Shown: in pieces, positions 1 to 9,158 of the stretch | How positions within the stretch are numbered: the first letter of the stretch is position 1 | Layout of the letters: the number at the start of each line of letters is the position of its first letter | Source of the DNA: CAZTPJ01 sp964614515 | Lineage (GTDB): Bacteria > Planctomycetota > Phycisphaerae > Phycisphaerales > UBA1924 | Direction: 5' to 3' | Length of the DNA stretch: 60,613 nt | Assembly: GCA_964614515.1 (NCBI GenBank) | Contig: CAZTPJ010000014.1 | Span: 1 to 60,613 of the forward strand | Position numbers and translations under genes: made by a program | The notes under the pieces: model-generated | What the model saw: only the letters and a program-made list of their open reading frames with translations | What the model was told of the DNA's origin: nothing | Databases searched by the model: none

Positions 1-110
1 TTCGACGACCACACACCTTCGACGTTGTCAGCGATGTGCAACTCGAGAGTGCATAGTTCGATCAAGCTTCGTTGCAGCCGGGGTCAAACGTAGCGCCAGG
101 GTGGCCCGTA
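1..110. other. Window edge, no feature recognised
   Basis: These bases lie downstream of the minus-strand double-CxxC gene. No coding region, hairpin or repeat can be supported here. Confidence 0.4.
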
Positions 111-1028
111 TCACCGCCACTGAAACGGCAGAAGTTCTATGTGTCCCGGCGCTAGACGACGCAAAGCCCGAGCCAGGTCGCCTCGAAGCCACACCTGTGG
201 AATGGGCGCTTTTAGAAGGCGCCCGTCCTCTCCCCTTATTACTTCACCGGCTCGATCGGGCGACAGAACAACCGAATCGATACTATCGAGCGCGAAGCCC
301 TTTCGGCTTGTATAGAGCGCAGATTCCAACTGATCATTCACACGTTTCCACACTGCCTCACCGCAGGTTTCGCACGCGATTGATTCTATATTGACCTTGA
401 CAAACGCCGTTTCCGGAAGCACCATCGTCGCCAATACCTGCCACCAGCGTTCCTTCGGAGCCTTGCGCCCAGTCTGTTGCACCTCGCGAACAGGCAACTC
501 AATCCCATGCTCGCTCTGCAGGGCCTGGCGAAGCGACTCCGAAAAGAAGAAACCAGGCCCATAGGCAAGACCTGTATCCGCGATAAGAGACTTCCGCGCA
601 AGTGCGGCGGCCGGGATTCGCGCAGACGACGATTGAACCACACCCGCTCCGCACGTCGGACACATTCGTGTCTCATCCCAATCCGCGATGTCATCAAAGC
701 CAAGGATGTGGTCCGAGCCTAACGGAATCTCCACCTCGGTTCTCTGCGAGAGACAGAACGAAAAGAGCCCGATGTCCTCTAACTCGTGGTCTTCGTATTC
801 AACATCTTCATGTACGTCGAGAAATCGAATCAGCAACTGATCCGCCAGCGCCTCGATTTCCGGCCTCCATCGAACATCGTCATGGGGAGAGGTGACGCGA
901 TAGTGCCTGGGCTCATGGCGCTGCTTGCCAATGCGATAGCCAGCCTGCTTCAGGCGAGTCATTGCTGCGACAAATGTCGGATGCGACTCGTCGCGAGGGA
1001 AAAAGTAGATTGTGTATGTCTTGACCAT
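111..1028 (-). CDS. Double-CxxC-motif hypothetical protein
   Basis: A 305-residue soluble protein with no signal peptide or membrane segment. Two zinc-ribbon-like knuckles are visible, CPTCG near residue 122 and CETCG near residue 220, separated by about 95 residues. This layout resembles the 'double-CXXCG motif' families known from myxobacteria, some members of which act as immunity proteins; that link is recollection, not proof. The N-terminus (MVKTYTIYFF) looks like a beta strand of a small folded domain. There is no clear ribosome binding site before the ATG. Base composition is more AT-rich than in the neighbouring ATPase gene, which would fit an accessory gene. No partner toxin is visible next to it within the window. 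Confidence 0.6.
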   Translation of the reverse strand: MVKTYTIYFFPRDESHPTFVAAMTRLKQAGYRIGKQRHEPRHYRVTSPHDDVRWRPEIEALADQLLIRFLDVHEDVEYEDHELEDIGLFSFCLSQRTEVEIPLGSDHILGFDDIADWDETRMCPTCGAGVVQSSSARIPAAALARKSLIADTGLAYGPGFFFSESLRQALQSEHGIELPVREVQQTGRKAPKERWWQVLATMVLPETAFVKVNIESIACETCGEAVWKRVNDQLESALYTSRKGFALDSIDSVVLSPDRAGEVIRGEDGRLLKAPIPQVWLRGDLARALRRLAPGHIELLPFQWR

Positions 1029-1296
1029 ACGCGCTTGGCTTCCACACTACACAGCCACGGCTTCGTGGGCAAGTCGGGCCACTCTTTCATTGGTGACTCA
1101 TCGAGCCGCACGCCATGGCCTCGCCAAAGGTTGGACCCGGCTTGGGCGAACTCGGCATCCCCTCAGGACTCGAATATCCAACGTCCCCGCACCCCCTCAT
1201 GCTCACGGCCCCCCCGAGGCCATGGCTCGCGGCTATCGCCCAGATCCCCCCGCCGCGCCAACACCGCCCCCCGCTTCGTGTACAATCGCCGCATCC

Positions 1297-2808
1297 ATGC
1301 CCGCCGACTCCGCCGCAGATCGCGACCTCAAACACATCGAACGCGCCATCGCCGCGCGGCACACATGCATCAGCATCGTCACGCCAGAAGAAGACCACGC
1401 GCGACACCTCATCACCACGGCCGTCGCCGGAACCACAGGCGGCCTGTGGTGGTGGTCCGCGAGCCGCGGCATTCACTCCGGCCCCCTTGAGAACAATCCC
1501 GCCGATCCATCCATGACCGACGCCACGGCCGCGCTCAACCACTTCGCCCACACGCTCGACGGCCCCGGCGCGTGCGTCATGCTCGACCTGACCGATCATC
1601 TCTCCGACGCCCGCACGCTCCGCGCCCTGCGCGATGTCATCCGCAGATTCCGCCGACGCGAACTCTCACTGATCCTGCTCGATCACGCGGCCAATCTTCC
1701 GCCCGTGATCGCCGCCGAGGCCGTGACGATCGACATCTCGCCCCCGGACGAAGCCGAACTCGAACGGATCATCCGCTCCACGCTCCAAAGCGAAAACATA
1801 CGGCAGAAGATCGACGTGACCATCCGCCGCAGCGAACTTCGCACGATTGTTCGCAACCTTCGCGGCCTGACGCGCACGCAGGCCGAGCAGATCATCCGCG
1901 AAACCATCGTCGAAGACCGTCGCTTTCACGCCGACGACATCAACACCATCCTCGCCCACAAGCGCCAACGCCTCGGCCGTGGCGGAATCCTCGAGTATGT
2001 CGAAGCGCCCGTCGATTTAACATCCATCGGCGGCCTCGGCAATCTTAAGAAGTGGCTTTCGCATCGGCAGAACGCGCTGAGCGAAGAGGCCGTGGAGTTC
2101 GGCCTCTCCCCCCCGCGCGGCGTGCTCCTCCTCGGCGTGCAGGGCGCGGGCAAGTCCCTCGCGGCCAAAGCCATCGCGACGGCTTGGCAACGCCCCCTCC
2201 TGCTCCTCGACGCCGGACGCCTCTACGACAAGTACATCGGCGAGTCCGAGCGCCGCCTGCGCGATGCCCTCAGACAAGCCGAGATGATGGCCCCCATCAT
2301 CCTCTGGATCGACGAGATCGAGAAGGGTTTCGCCTCCGCCGCCTCGCAAAGCACCGACGGCGGACTCTCACAGCGAATGTTCGGCACCCTCCTGACATGG
2401 ATGGCCGAACACACCGCCCCCGTCTTCCTCGTCGCCACGGCCAACAACATCGACGCCCTCCCGCCCGAACTCCTGCGCAAGGGCCGCTTCGACGAGATCT
2501 TCTGGGTCGATCTGCCCAGCGCCGCAGCACGCCGCGAAATCTTCGCCATCCACATCAAAAAGCGCGGACGCGATCCCAAGTCCTTCGACCTCGACGCCCT
2601 CGCCACGGCCAGCGAAGGCTACAGCGGCGCCGAGATCGAACAGGCCGTCATCGCCGCGCTCCACGAATCCTTCGCCAACAAGAAACCCGTCAACACCGCC
2701 AAAGTCAAACGCGCCCTCGCCGCCTCGCCCCCCCTCTCCGTCACCATGGCCGAACGCATCGCGGCGCAGCGAAGATGGGCAAAGGGGAGATGCGTGGGGG
2801 CGGAGTGA
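1297..2808 (+). CDS. AAA family ATPase, Ycf46-like
   Basis: A 503-residue protein. An N-terminal region of about 230 residues without a recognisable motif precedes a canonical AAA module. The module has Walker A GVQGAGKS near residue 280, Walker B ILWIDEIEKGF near residue 335, a sensor 1 region VATANNI and an arginine-finger segment LLRKGRFDEIF. Length and the SIGGL...LKKWL linker match the Ycf46 family of cyanobacteria and plastids, whose precise role is unclear. I chose the ATG at 1297 because upstream codons are low-complexity and Pro/Ala-rich. A possible -10 box (TACAAT at 1281-1286) sits just upstream, so the leader may be very short. The gene appears monocistronic. Confidence 0.85.
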   Translation: MPADSAADRDLKHIERAIAARHTCISIVTPEEDHARHLITTAVAGTTGGLWWWSASRGIHSGPLENNPADPSMTDATAALNHFAHTLDGPGACVMLDLTDHLSDARTLRALRDVIRRFRRRELSLILLDHAANLPPVIAAEAVTIDISPPDEAELERIIRSTLQSENIRQKIDVTIRRSELRTIVRNLRGLTRTQAEQIIRETIVEDRRFHADDINTILAHKRQRLGRGGILEYVEAPVDLTSIGGLGNLKKWLSHRQNALSEEAVEFGLSPPRGVLLLGVQGAGKSLAAKAIATAWQRPLLLLDAGRLYDKYIGESERRLRDALRQAEMMAPIILWIDEIEKGFASAASQSTDGGLSQRMFGTLLTWMAEHTAPVFLVATANNIDALPPELLRKGRFDEIFWVDLPSAAARREIFAIHIKKRGRDPKSFDLDALATASEGYSGAEIEQAVIAALHESFANKKPVNTAKVKRALAASPPLSVTMAERIAAQRRWAKGRCVGAE

Positions 2809-3054
2809 GGCCCTCGGACGAGCGGACCGACCGTGAGGACGCGCTCCGCTCAACGAGATACCCGGTTGTCAAGAGGCACGTGGCCAGGAAAATTGACGCC
2901 TAGCACCCTCAAGCCTGTTTCGTCACGAGGGACACGGATTAATTGTGCCACGGACGCTGCCCCCGACTTCAGGGATGCGGGCTGCGCCGGATTTCACGAC
3001 CCTGCGGCGCTGGGTGTTTGAGCGATGGTCCCAGGGTTGGCGTATCCTGTTGCG
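2809..3054. other. Intergenic, no feature recognised
   Basis: The gap between the ATPase gene and the methyltransferase gene. I see no RNA gene, repeat or convincing promoter. Confidence 0.4.
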
Positions 3055-4665
3055 ATGACACCTTCGGATACGAACGCGCTCGGTGTGGGAACATCGCGGT
3101 TGGACTTGCACAATCAAGGACTTGTCTCCGCTGTCGTCCACCGCACGGCTCGGCACGTCGCCGCGACGACGGTGAGCGACCGACGTGCCCTCGCACAGGT
3201 TTTCACGCCAGCGAGCGTGGCCCGATTCATGGCGGCTCGGGTGTCCCAAATCCAAGGCGAGTTCACGTTTATCGACGCAGGCGCGGGCGTGGGAGTGCTC
3301 GCGGCCGCGATGTGTGAGCGCATCGCGGCGATGCCCGAGCCCCGGCGTATCATCGCGGAGTTGTACGAGACTGACACAAGGGTCCTTCCGGCGCTGCGGC
3401 AAACCATCGAGGACTGCCGACATGCGCTTGACGTGGCGGGGCACTCGCTGGAAGCAACAATTCACAATGAAGATTTTGTGCTCCGCCGCCCAGTAGCTTC
3501 GCTGTACGCGCCAACGCCGCGCATCGGGTACGCGGACGTGGTGCTGATGAACCCGCCGTATGCGAAACTCGCGAAAAGTTCGCCGCAAGCCCGGGCATTT
3601 GCGGAGATCGTGCGCGGCCAGCCAAATGTGTACGCCCTGTTCATGGCCGCAGCTGTCGAGTTGCTACGGCCGGGCGGGGAACTGATCGCCATCACGCCCC
3701 GAAGTTACTGCAACGGTCTGTACTTTCGCGAGTTTCGGCGCTGGTGGCTCTCGCGTATGAGCTTGCGACACCTCCACTTGTTTGAGTCTCGCCGAGCGAC
3801 GTTTATGGACTCAAAGGTCCTGCAAGAGAGCATCATTACGGTGGCGACGAAGCGCCCCGAGCCGCACAGGAGAGTTGTTGTAAGCGTGTCGCATGGCGCG
3901 GACGTGAGCGAAGCGAGGTCTGCGCCGCACGCAGTCACAACCATCATCGATGACGCGACCGGGGAGTGCGTGATTCGACTGCCCGCCGCTTCAAACGATG
4001 TCGAAATCATGCAGGTGGTGGAGTCATGGCCGGGCACGTTCGCGGATCGCGGGCTGCGGATTTCGACCGGCCCAGTGGTCGCGTTCCGGGCCGTTGAGCA
4101 CCTATTGGACTCGATCGATCATCCGGACGCGGTTCCGCTTCTGGCGATTCACAACGTTCGACCCTTCGCGACGGTTTGGCCCATCGCCAAGGGAGACAAG
4201 CCCGTGGCCATCAAGGCGACCAACGGGGCCGCGTCCCTCGTGGTGCCCGCCCGGAACTACGTACTCCTGCGCCGATTCAGCGCGAGAGAAGAGCAACGCC
4301 GACTTATCGCTTCCCCCTACCTGCCGACCGCGGCGGAACGACTCCGCCCGATCGGGCTGGAAAACCACCTCAACTACGTGACGCATACCCGGCGGCAGTT
4401 GACGGAAGACGAGGTCCACGGGCTGGTTGCCCTGTTCAACTCCGCTCTGCTCGATCGCTATTTCCGCGTGGTCAGCGGCAACACGCAAGTAAACGCGACG
4501 GAGATCCGCGCGATGCCGTTTCCGGACTTGGGCGCGATCGCGCGCATTGGGCGGCGAGTGTCAGGCCTCAATGAGCACGACCGGGACCTGATCGAGTCAC
4601 GCGTGCTCGAAACGCTCGGTGTGCCTCCGACCTTGGTCAACGGACCATCGGAGAGACAAACGTGA
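3025..4665 (+). CDS. Type II DNA adenine-N6 methyltransferase
   Basis: A 546-residue protein; an alternative start at 3055 would remove ten residues. Motif I (FIDAGAGVGVLAA, near residue 80) binds S-adenosylmethionine, and motif IV NPPY (VLMNPPY, near residue 174) is the catalytic signature of amino-methylating enzymes. The order motif I then NPPY fits the gamma (Eco57I/BsuBI-type) N6-adenine class. The C-terminal half should be the target recognition region. The stop codon overlaps the GTG start of the following nuclease by four bases, so the two are translationally coupled. Its expected role is protecting the host from the partner nuclease, probably at CTGCAG if specificity follows the nuclease family. 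Confidence 0.88.
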   Translation: MVPGLAYPVAMTPSDTNALGVGTSRLDLHNQGLVSAVVHRTARHVAATTVSDRRALAQVFTPASVARFMAARVSQIQGEFTFIDAGAGVGVLAAAMCERIAAMPEPRRIIAELYETDTRVLPALRQTIEDCRHALDVAGHSLEATIHNEDFVLRRPVASLYAPTPRIGYADVVLMNPPYAKLAKSSPQARAFAEIVRGQPNVYALFMAAAVELLRPGGELIAITPRSYCNGLYFREFRRWWLSRMSLRHLHLFESRRATFMDSKVLQESIITVATKRPEPHRRVVVSVSHGADVSEARSAPHAVTTIIDDATGECVIRLPAASNDVEIMQVVESWPGTFADRGLRISTGPVVAFRAVEHLLDSIDHPDAVPLLAIHNVRPFATVWPIAKGDKPVAIKATNGAASLVVPARNYVLLRRFSAREEQRRLIASPYLPTAAERLRPIGLENHLNYVTHTRRQLTEDEVHGLVALFNSALLDRYFRVVSGNTQVNATEIRAMPFPDLGAIARIGRRVSGLNEHDRDLIESRVLETLGVPPTLVNGPSERQT

Positions 4666-5603
4666 GCAAAATCGATAGCGCGGCGTCCATCCTACACGCA
4701 CTCGGCCTGCCGAAGGCCCAGCAGAACAAGCGGTCGGCGTTGACGTTGCTCGCGCTGGCGGGACTACGGCCGAGGTCGGCATGGAAGGATGCGAAAGCCA
4801 CCATGCTGCGCACGGTGGACATTATGGACTTCATGCGCGACGCGTACAAGCAGGACTATGCACCGAACAGTCGCGAGACCATTCGACGACAGACCCTGCA
4901 TCAATTTGAGCAGGCCCGCATTGTGGACCGAAACCCTGATGACCCCAAGCGAGCGACCAACAGCGGGAAGAACGTCTATCGATTGACTGAACCGGCTCTG
5001 GCCGTTGTCGCAGCGTTCGGGAAGCGGAAGGACTTTGAGGCCGCCGTCGCCAGTTTCAAGGAGCGGTTTGGAGAACTGGAGATCTTGTATCGCGGCACTC
5101 GAAAACTGCATCGTGTTCCGCTGGTGCTGCCTGACGGCAAGAGGGTCACCTTGTCCGCCGGCAGGCACAACGAGCTGCATGCCGCAATCGTTCGCGAGTT
5201 CGGCCCGCGATTCGCTCCTGGGGCTCGCCTCCTGTATCTGGGCGACACGGCCCGAAAGCACGCAGTCTTGAACGCTGAAGCGATTGCAACCCTTGGCCTG
5301 AGACTGACCGAGCATGACAAACTGCCCGATGTCGTTCTGTATGATGACAAGCGCGGTTGGCTCTTCTTGATCGAAGCCGTCACTTCGCATGGCCCCGTCT
5401 CGCCAAAAAGACACTTGGAACTCGAGGCTGCGTTCGGAAAGGGCACGGCTGCTCGCGTGTATGTGACGGCGTTCCCCGACGCAGCAACGTTCCGTCGCTT
5501 TGTCGTGGACATCGCGTGGGAGACGGAAGTGTGGCTCGCGAGCAGTCCCGACCACCTGATTCACTTTGATGGCGAGAAGTTCCTAGGACCGTATGCACAG
5601 TAG
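4662..5603 (+). CDS. BsuBI/PstI-type restriction endonuclease
   Basis: A 313-residue protein starting at a GTG that overlaps the methyltransferase stop (GTGA), with GGAGAG just upstream. The C-terminal domain carries the signature of the BsuBI/PstI nuclease family: LYLGDTARKH near 191-200, LPDVVLYD near 221-228 and FLIEAVTSHGPVSPKRH near 235-251. The Asp/Glu residues there and the following Ser/Lys are presumed catalytic. The first 110 residues look like a helical, winged-helix-like DNA-binding region. Family members cut CTGCAG. I see at least nine CTGCAG sites in this window, so the site is not eliminated and protection would rely on methylation. The gene ends before a non-coding gap leading to cysS. 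Confidence 0.85.
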   Translation: MSKIDSAASILHALGLPKAQQNKRSALTLLALAGLRPRSAWKDAKATMLRTVDIMDFMRDAYKQDYAPNSRETIRRQTLHQFEQARIVDRNPDDPKRATNSGKNVYRLTEPALAVVAAFGKRKDFEAAVASFKERFGELEILYRGTRKLHRVPLVLPDGKRVTLSAGRHNELHAAIVREFGPRFAPGARLLYLGDTARKHAVLNAEAIATLGLRLTEHDKLPDVVLYDDKRGWLFLIEAVTSHGPVSPKRHLELEAAFGKGTAARVYVTAFPDAATFRRFVVDIAWETEVWLASSPDHLIHFDGEKFLGPYAQ

Positions 5604-5768
5604 CGCGTTGTCCGACGATTGAACCGCCACTCACGCCCTGTCCAATGCTCCAGCCGCGCGGAACTGCCGAACGCTCATCAGGTCAGGGCCTCCGCTGTGC
5701 GCTGCCGCATCTTCACCACCGTGCCGCGCTCTGACCATCGCAACCCCCACTCCCCTACCATCCCCCTC

Positions 5769-7388
5769 ATGCCCCTGGTCCTCTACAACACGCTCACGCG
5801 CCGCGAGGAGCCTCTCTCCCCGGCCGACCCCGCGCGGGTCACGTTCTACTCCTGCGGCCCCACTGTCTATGACGATGCCCACATTGGAAACTTCCGCACC
5901 TTCCTCGCCGCCGATGTCCTGCGGCGATGGATCGAGAGTCCGTGGTGCGACGTGACCGCGCCCGGCGGCACGGCCGTGTCCGGCCCGCGAACCGTTCGCC
6001 ACGTCATGAACATCACCGACGTCGGACACATGACCGACGATGCGGAGGGGGGGGAAGCGGGCGAGGACCGCATGGCCGTGGCCGGGCGACGCCTGGCCGA
6101 GGCGAAAAAGGCGGGCAAGTTGCCCGCCGGCGTCGAGATCAACCCCGGCGATCCGTATGCCATCGCGCGCTTCTATGAATCGCGGTTTCTCGACGATGCG
6201 CGGGCGCTGGGGCTGAAGATCGCCATCGAACGCGAGCGCGACCCCACGCTCATGCCGCGCGCCACGGACAACGTGCCTGCGATGATCGCCGTGATTTCTC
6301 GACTCATCAACGGCGGACATGCCTATCTCGTCGGCACGGCCCCACGCCGCATCGTGTACTTTCGGGTGAAATCGTTTGCGCCCTACGGGCGTCTCAGCGG
6401 CAACACGCTCGAGAATCTGCGTGAGGGCGCGGGCGGGCGCATCGCCGGTGAACATCAGGCGCAGAAGGAACACCCCGCCGACTTCCTCTTGTGGAAAGAG
6501 GACGCCTCGCACATCATGCAGTGGCCCAGCCCGTGGGGCGCGGGATATCCGGGCTGGCACATCGAGTGCAGCGTGATGTCGCTGGCCGCACGCGGCGACA
6601 ACGCCAACGCAGCCACGCTCGCCATCGCCGATGCCCTGCCGGTTATCGACATTCACTCCGGCGGCGAAGACAACATCTTCCCGCACCACGAGTGCGAACT
6701 CGCGCAGTCGTGCTGCGCCTTCAACGCGGACCCCGGCGCCGCCCCCTTCGCCGCGCACTGGTTCCACGCGCGCCACCTGCTCGTCGAAGGCGACAAGATG
6801 TCCAAGAGCAAGGGCAACTTCTACACCGCACGCGACTTGTTCGCACGCGGTGTTGAACCCGCCGCCCTGCGCCTCGAACTCATCCGCACGCACTATCGCA
6901 CGAACGCGAACTTCACCATGCAGGGCCTCACCGACGCTCAGCGCATGGTCGATCGCTGGCGACGATTCGTCGATCGCGCCGCCCAGGGCTCCGGCATCGG
7001 CGACACGCCCGCACGCGACGCCGCACGCGGCGAAATCACCGCCGCCATGAATGCAGACCTCAATCTCTCGGGCGCCATCGGCTCGCTCAACGCCTGGATG
7101 GCCCGCATCGAAAACCCCGTCCGCGCTGACGCCGAGTTCATCGCAGAGTTCGATCACACCCTCGGCATCCTCGAACGCGAACGGCCGCAGTCAGCCGAAA
7201 CCGATATCGGCATCTTCGCCCCCGGCCTCGCCGCCGACCCCGCGGTCATCGCCCTGCTCGTCAAGCGCCGCGCCGCCCGCACGGCCAGGGATTTTGCAAC
7301 GTCAGATCGCATTCGAGATGAACTCGCCTCGATGGGCTATGCCATCAAAGATGTCGCGTGCGGAAAAGTTGAAGTGCGCCGCGCCTGA
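5769..7388 (+). CDS. cysS: Cysteinyl-tRNA synthetase
   Basis: A 539-residue class I aminoacyl-tRNA synthetase that charges tRNA-Cys. The start is set at the ATG giving MPLVLYNTLTRREEPL, because the reading frame upstream has no family similarity. Visible signatures are the zinc-site cysteine in YSCGPTVYD, the HIGH-box variant HIGN near residue 38, WHIECSVM, HHECELAQS, and KMSKS near residue 343. It is somewhat longer than the usual 460-500 residues, partly through an insertion around residues 90-120 that holds an eight-G run (6047-6054). Only six bases separate it from the LptF/LptG-like gene, so it probably leads the envelope operon that follows. Confidence 0.95.
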   Translation: MPLVLYNTLTRREEPLSPADPARVTFYSCGPTVYDDAHIGNFRTFLAADVLRRWIESPWCDVTAPGGTAVSGPRTVRHVMNITDVGHMTDDAEGGEAGEDRMAVAGRRLAEAKKAGKLPAGVEINPGDPYAIARFYESRFLDDARALGLKIAIERERDPTLMPRATDNVPAMIAVISRLINGGHAYLVGTAPRRIVYFRVKSFAPYGRLSGNTLENLREGAGGRIAGEHQAQKEHPADFLLWKEDASHIMQWPSPWGAGYPGWHIECSVMSLAARGDNANAATLAIADALPVIDIHSGGEDNIFPHHECELAQSCCAFNADPGAAPFAAHWFHARHLLVEGDKMSKSKGNFYTARDLFARGVEPAALRLELIRTHYRTNANFTMQGLTDAQRMVDRWRRFVDRAAQGSGIGDTPARDAARGEITAAMNADLNLSGAIGSLNAWMARIENPVRADAEFIAEFDHTLGILERERPQSAETDIGIFAPGLAADPAVIALLVKRRAARTARDFATSDRIRDELASMGYAIKDVACGKVEVRRA

Positions 7389-7394
7389 CCAACC

Positions 7395-9068
7395 ATGCTG
7401 AACCTGCCCTGGACCATCTGGCGATTCGCGATCGTGGAACTCTGGCGGCTGATTGCGCTGACCACGGCCGTGGTCGTCATCGTCATCGCGTTCGCCCTCA
7501 CCGTCAAGTTCTTCGCCGAGGGCAAACTCTCTCCGCTGGACGCGATTCTGTTCATGCGGCTCACGGCGATTCCGATGCTGCAATATGCCCTGCCGTTCGC
7601 GGCTGGGTTCGCGGCGACGCTCACCTATCACCGCATGGCGCAGGACAACGAGCGCATCGCGGCGCACGGCAGCGGGATCGGACACGCGGCGCTGCTCGCG
7701 CCGGCGGCGGTGACGGGGCTGGTACTGGCCGTGGTGCTCGGAGTTCTCGTGCAGTTTACGATTCCGCGATACCTCCGCGACATGCAGGACATCGTCAGCG
7801 AAAGCGTGTCCAAGATGATCGTCACGTCGGTGCGCAATCGCGAGGCGATGGTGCATGAGCGGTTCATGGTCTTCGCCGATGATGTGCGGACGCAGCCGAG
7901 CGAGGGGGGGGCGGAGCGTCTGGTGCTCTTTGGCGTGCTGGTGGCCGAACTCGATTCCGACGGGCGCGTCAGCGGCGAAGCCTCCGCGCGACGCGCATGG
8001 GTCACGCTCTCGTCCCGCTCGCGGGAGGAAACGGGCACGCGCCACGGGCAGACGCGCGTCAGCGTCCTGCTCGAAGATGTCGTGGCCCGCGGCTCCCTGC
8101 ATCGCGGCGAGTTCACCCGGCAGACCTTTGAGTGGACCGCGCCGGGTCCGTTCGATGATGATCCCAAGTTCCTCAACTGGCACGAACTTCGCGCCTCGCG
8201 CGCCGACCCGGCGAAATATTACAACATGATCGACATGCGACGCCAGCAACTCGCCTATCACATCGGCGAACGCGAAATCACCGGCGCTGTCCGCGGCGCC
8301 CTGCGCTCCGAACACCGTGCTACCCTCACAGGCGAGGATGGCCAGACCTTCATCATTCGCGCCTCGGGCATGAACTGGACCGGGCAGCGATGGGAACTCC
8401 GACCCATCGCCGGCCAGACGCGCATCGCCGTCGAACGACTCCCCGGATCCTCCCCCGACGCCAGCCGCGCGACGATCTTTCACACCGCCACCGCCGGACT
8501 CGTCACCGATGTCAACGCAGGTCTGGGCTTCAGCGGCTCGCTCCCGCTCCACCTCACGCTGGAGAACGTCGCGGTCACCACGGCCGCGGGCGAACCCGCG
8601 GGCACGCTCGAATCGCTCGAGTTCCGCAATCTTACATTCCTCGCGCGGCGCGACCCCATGCCCGAACTGCTCGCCCTCGACACGCAGGCGCTTCTCAACT
8701 CAGCGCACGAACGGCTCAACGCCGCCGATGACCCGTTCATCCGCGGCCCCCTGAACGAACTGACCTCGCGACTCGCCAAACTCGACAACGAAATCGTCAG
8801 CAAGCAGCACGAACGCTGGGCCGCCTCCGCCGCATGCCTGGTCATGGTCCTCGCCGGCGCGGTCACGGCCTTTCGACTCGGCCAGAGCATGCCGCTCACC
8901 GTATATTTGTGGAGTTTCTTCCCCGCGCTCTTCGCGCTCATCACCATCAGTTCAGGCCAGCACCTCACGCACCGCATGGGCGCCATCGGCCTCGTCTTCC
9001 TCTGGGGCGGCGTCGGGGCGCTGGGTGTGTACACCTTCGCTGCGTACATTCTCCTTCGTCGGCATTGA
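7395..9068 (+). CDS. LptF/LptG-family permease (first copy)
   Basis: A 557-residue membrane protein of the YjgP/YjgQ (LptF/LptG) type, the transmembrane half of the ABC machine that lifts lipopolysaccharide out of the inner membrane. Hydrophobic segments lie near residues 20-40, 55-75 and 100-125; a long periplasmic domain follows (about 130-470), then three C-terminal segments near 475-555. This two-block membrane layout around a beta-jellyroll-sized domain is typical of the family. The long periplasmic domain makes it bigger than the usual 360 residues. It sits six bases after cysS. The second, shorter copy lies at 11544-12662 in the same operon, so the two could form the usual LptF/LptG pair. 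Confidence 0.72.
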   Translation: MLNLPWTIWRFAIVELWRLIALTTAVVVIVIAFALTVKFFAEGKLSPLDAILFMRLTAIPMLQYALPFAAGFAATLTYHRMAQDNERIAAHGSGIGHAALLAPAAVTGLVLAVVLGVLVQFTIPRYLRDMQDIVSESVSKMIVTSVRNREAMVHERFMVFADDVRTQPSEGGAERLVLFGVLVAELDSDGRVSGEASARRAWVTLSSRSREETGTRHGQTRVSVLLEDVVARGSLHRGEFTRQTFEWTAPGPFDDDPKFLNWHELRASRADPAKYYNMIDMRRQQLAYHIGEREITGAVRGALRSEHRATLTGEDGQTFIIRASGMNWTGQRWELRPIAGQTRIAVERLPGSSPDASRATIFHTATAGLVTDVNAGLGFSGSLPLHLTLENVAVTTAAGEPAGTLESLEFRNLTFLARRDPMPELLALDTQALLNSAHERLNAADDPFIRGPLNELTSRLAKLDNEIVSKQHERWAASAACLVMVLAGAVTAFRLGQSMPLTVYLWSFFPALFALITISSGQHLTHRMGAIGLVFLWGGVGALGVYTFAAYILLRRH

Positions 9069-9158
9069 CTCTCAGCCCCGGCCCGCGCCACGGCCACATG
9101 CAACCGCTTCGTGAAAGACACCGCACACAACACCGTCACGACTCACTCGTCCTCCGCG

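Noticed and set aside
5619..5768. A 50-residue N-terminal extension of cysteinyl-tRNA synthetase
   Set aside because: The extension has no family similarity; the conserved protein starts at the ATG at 5769.
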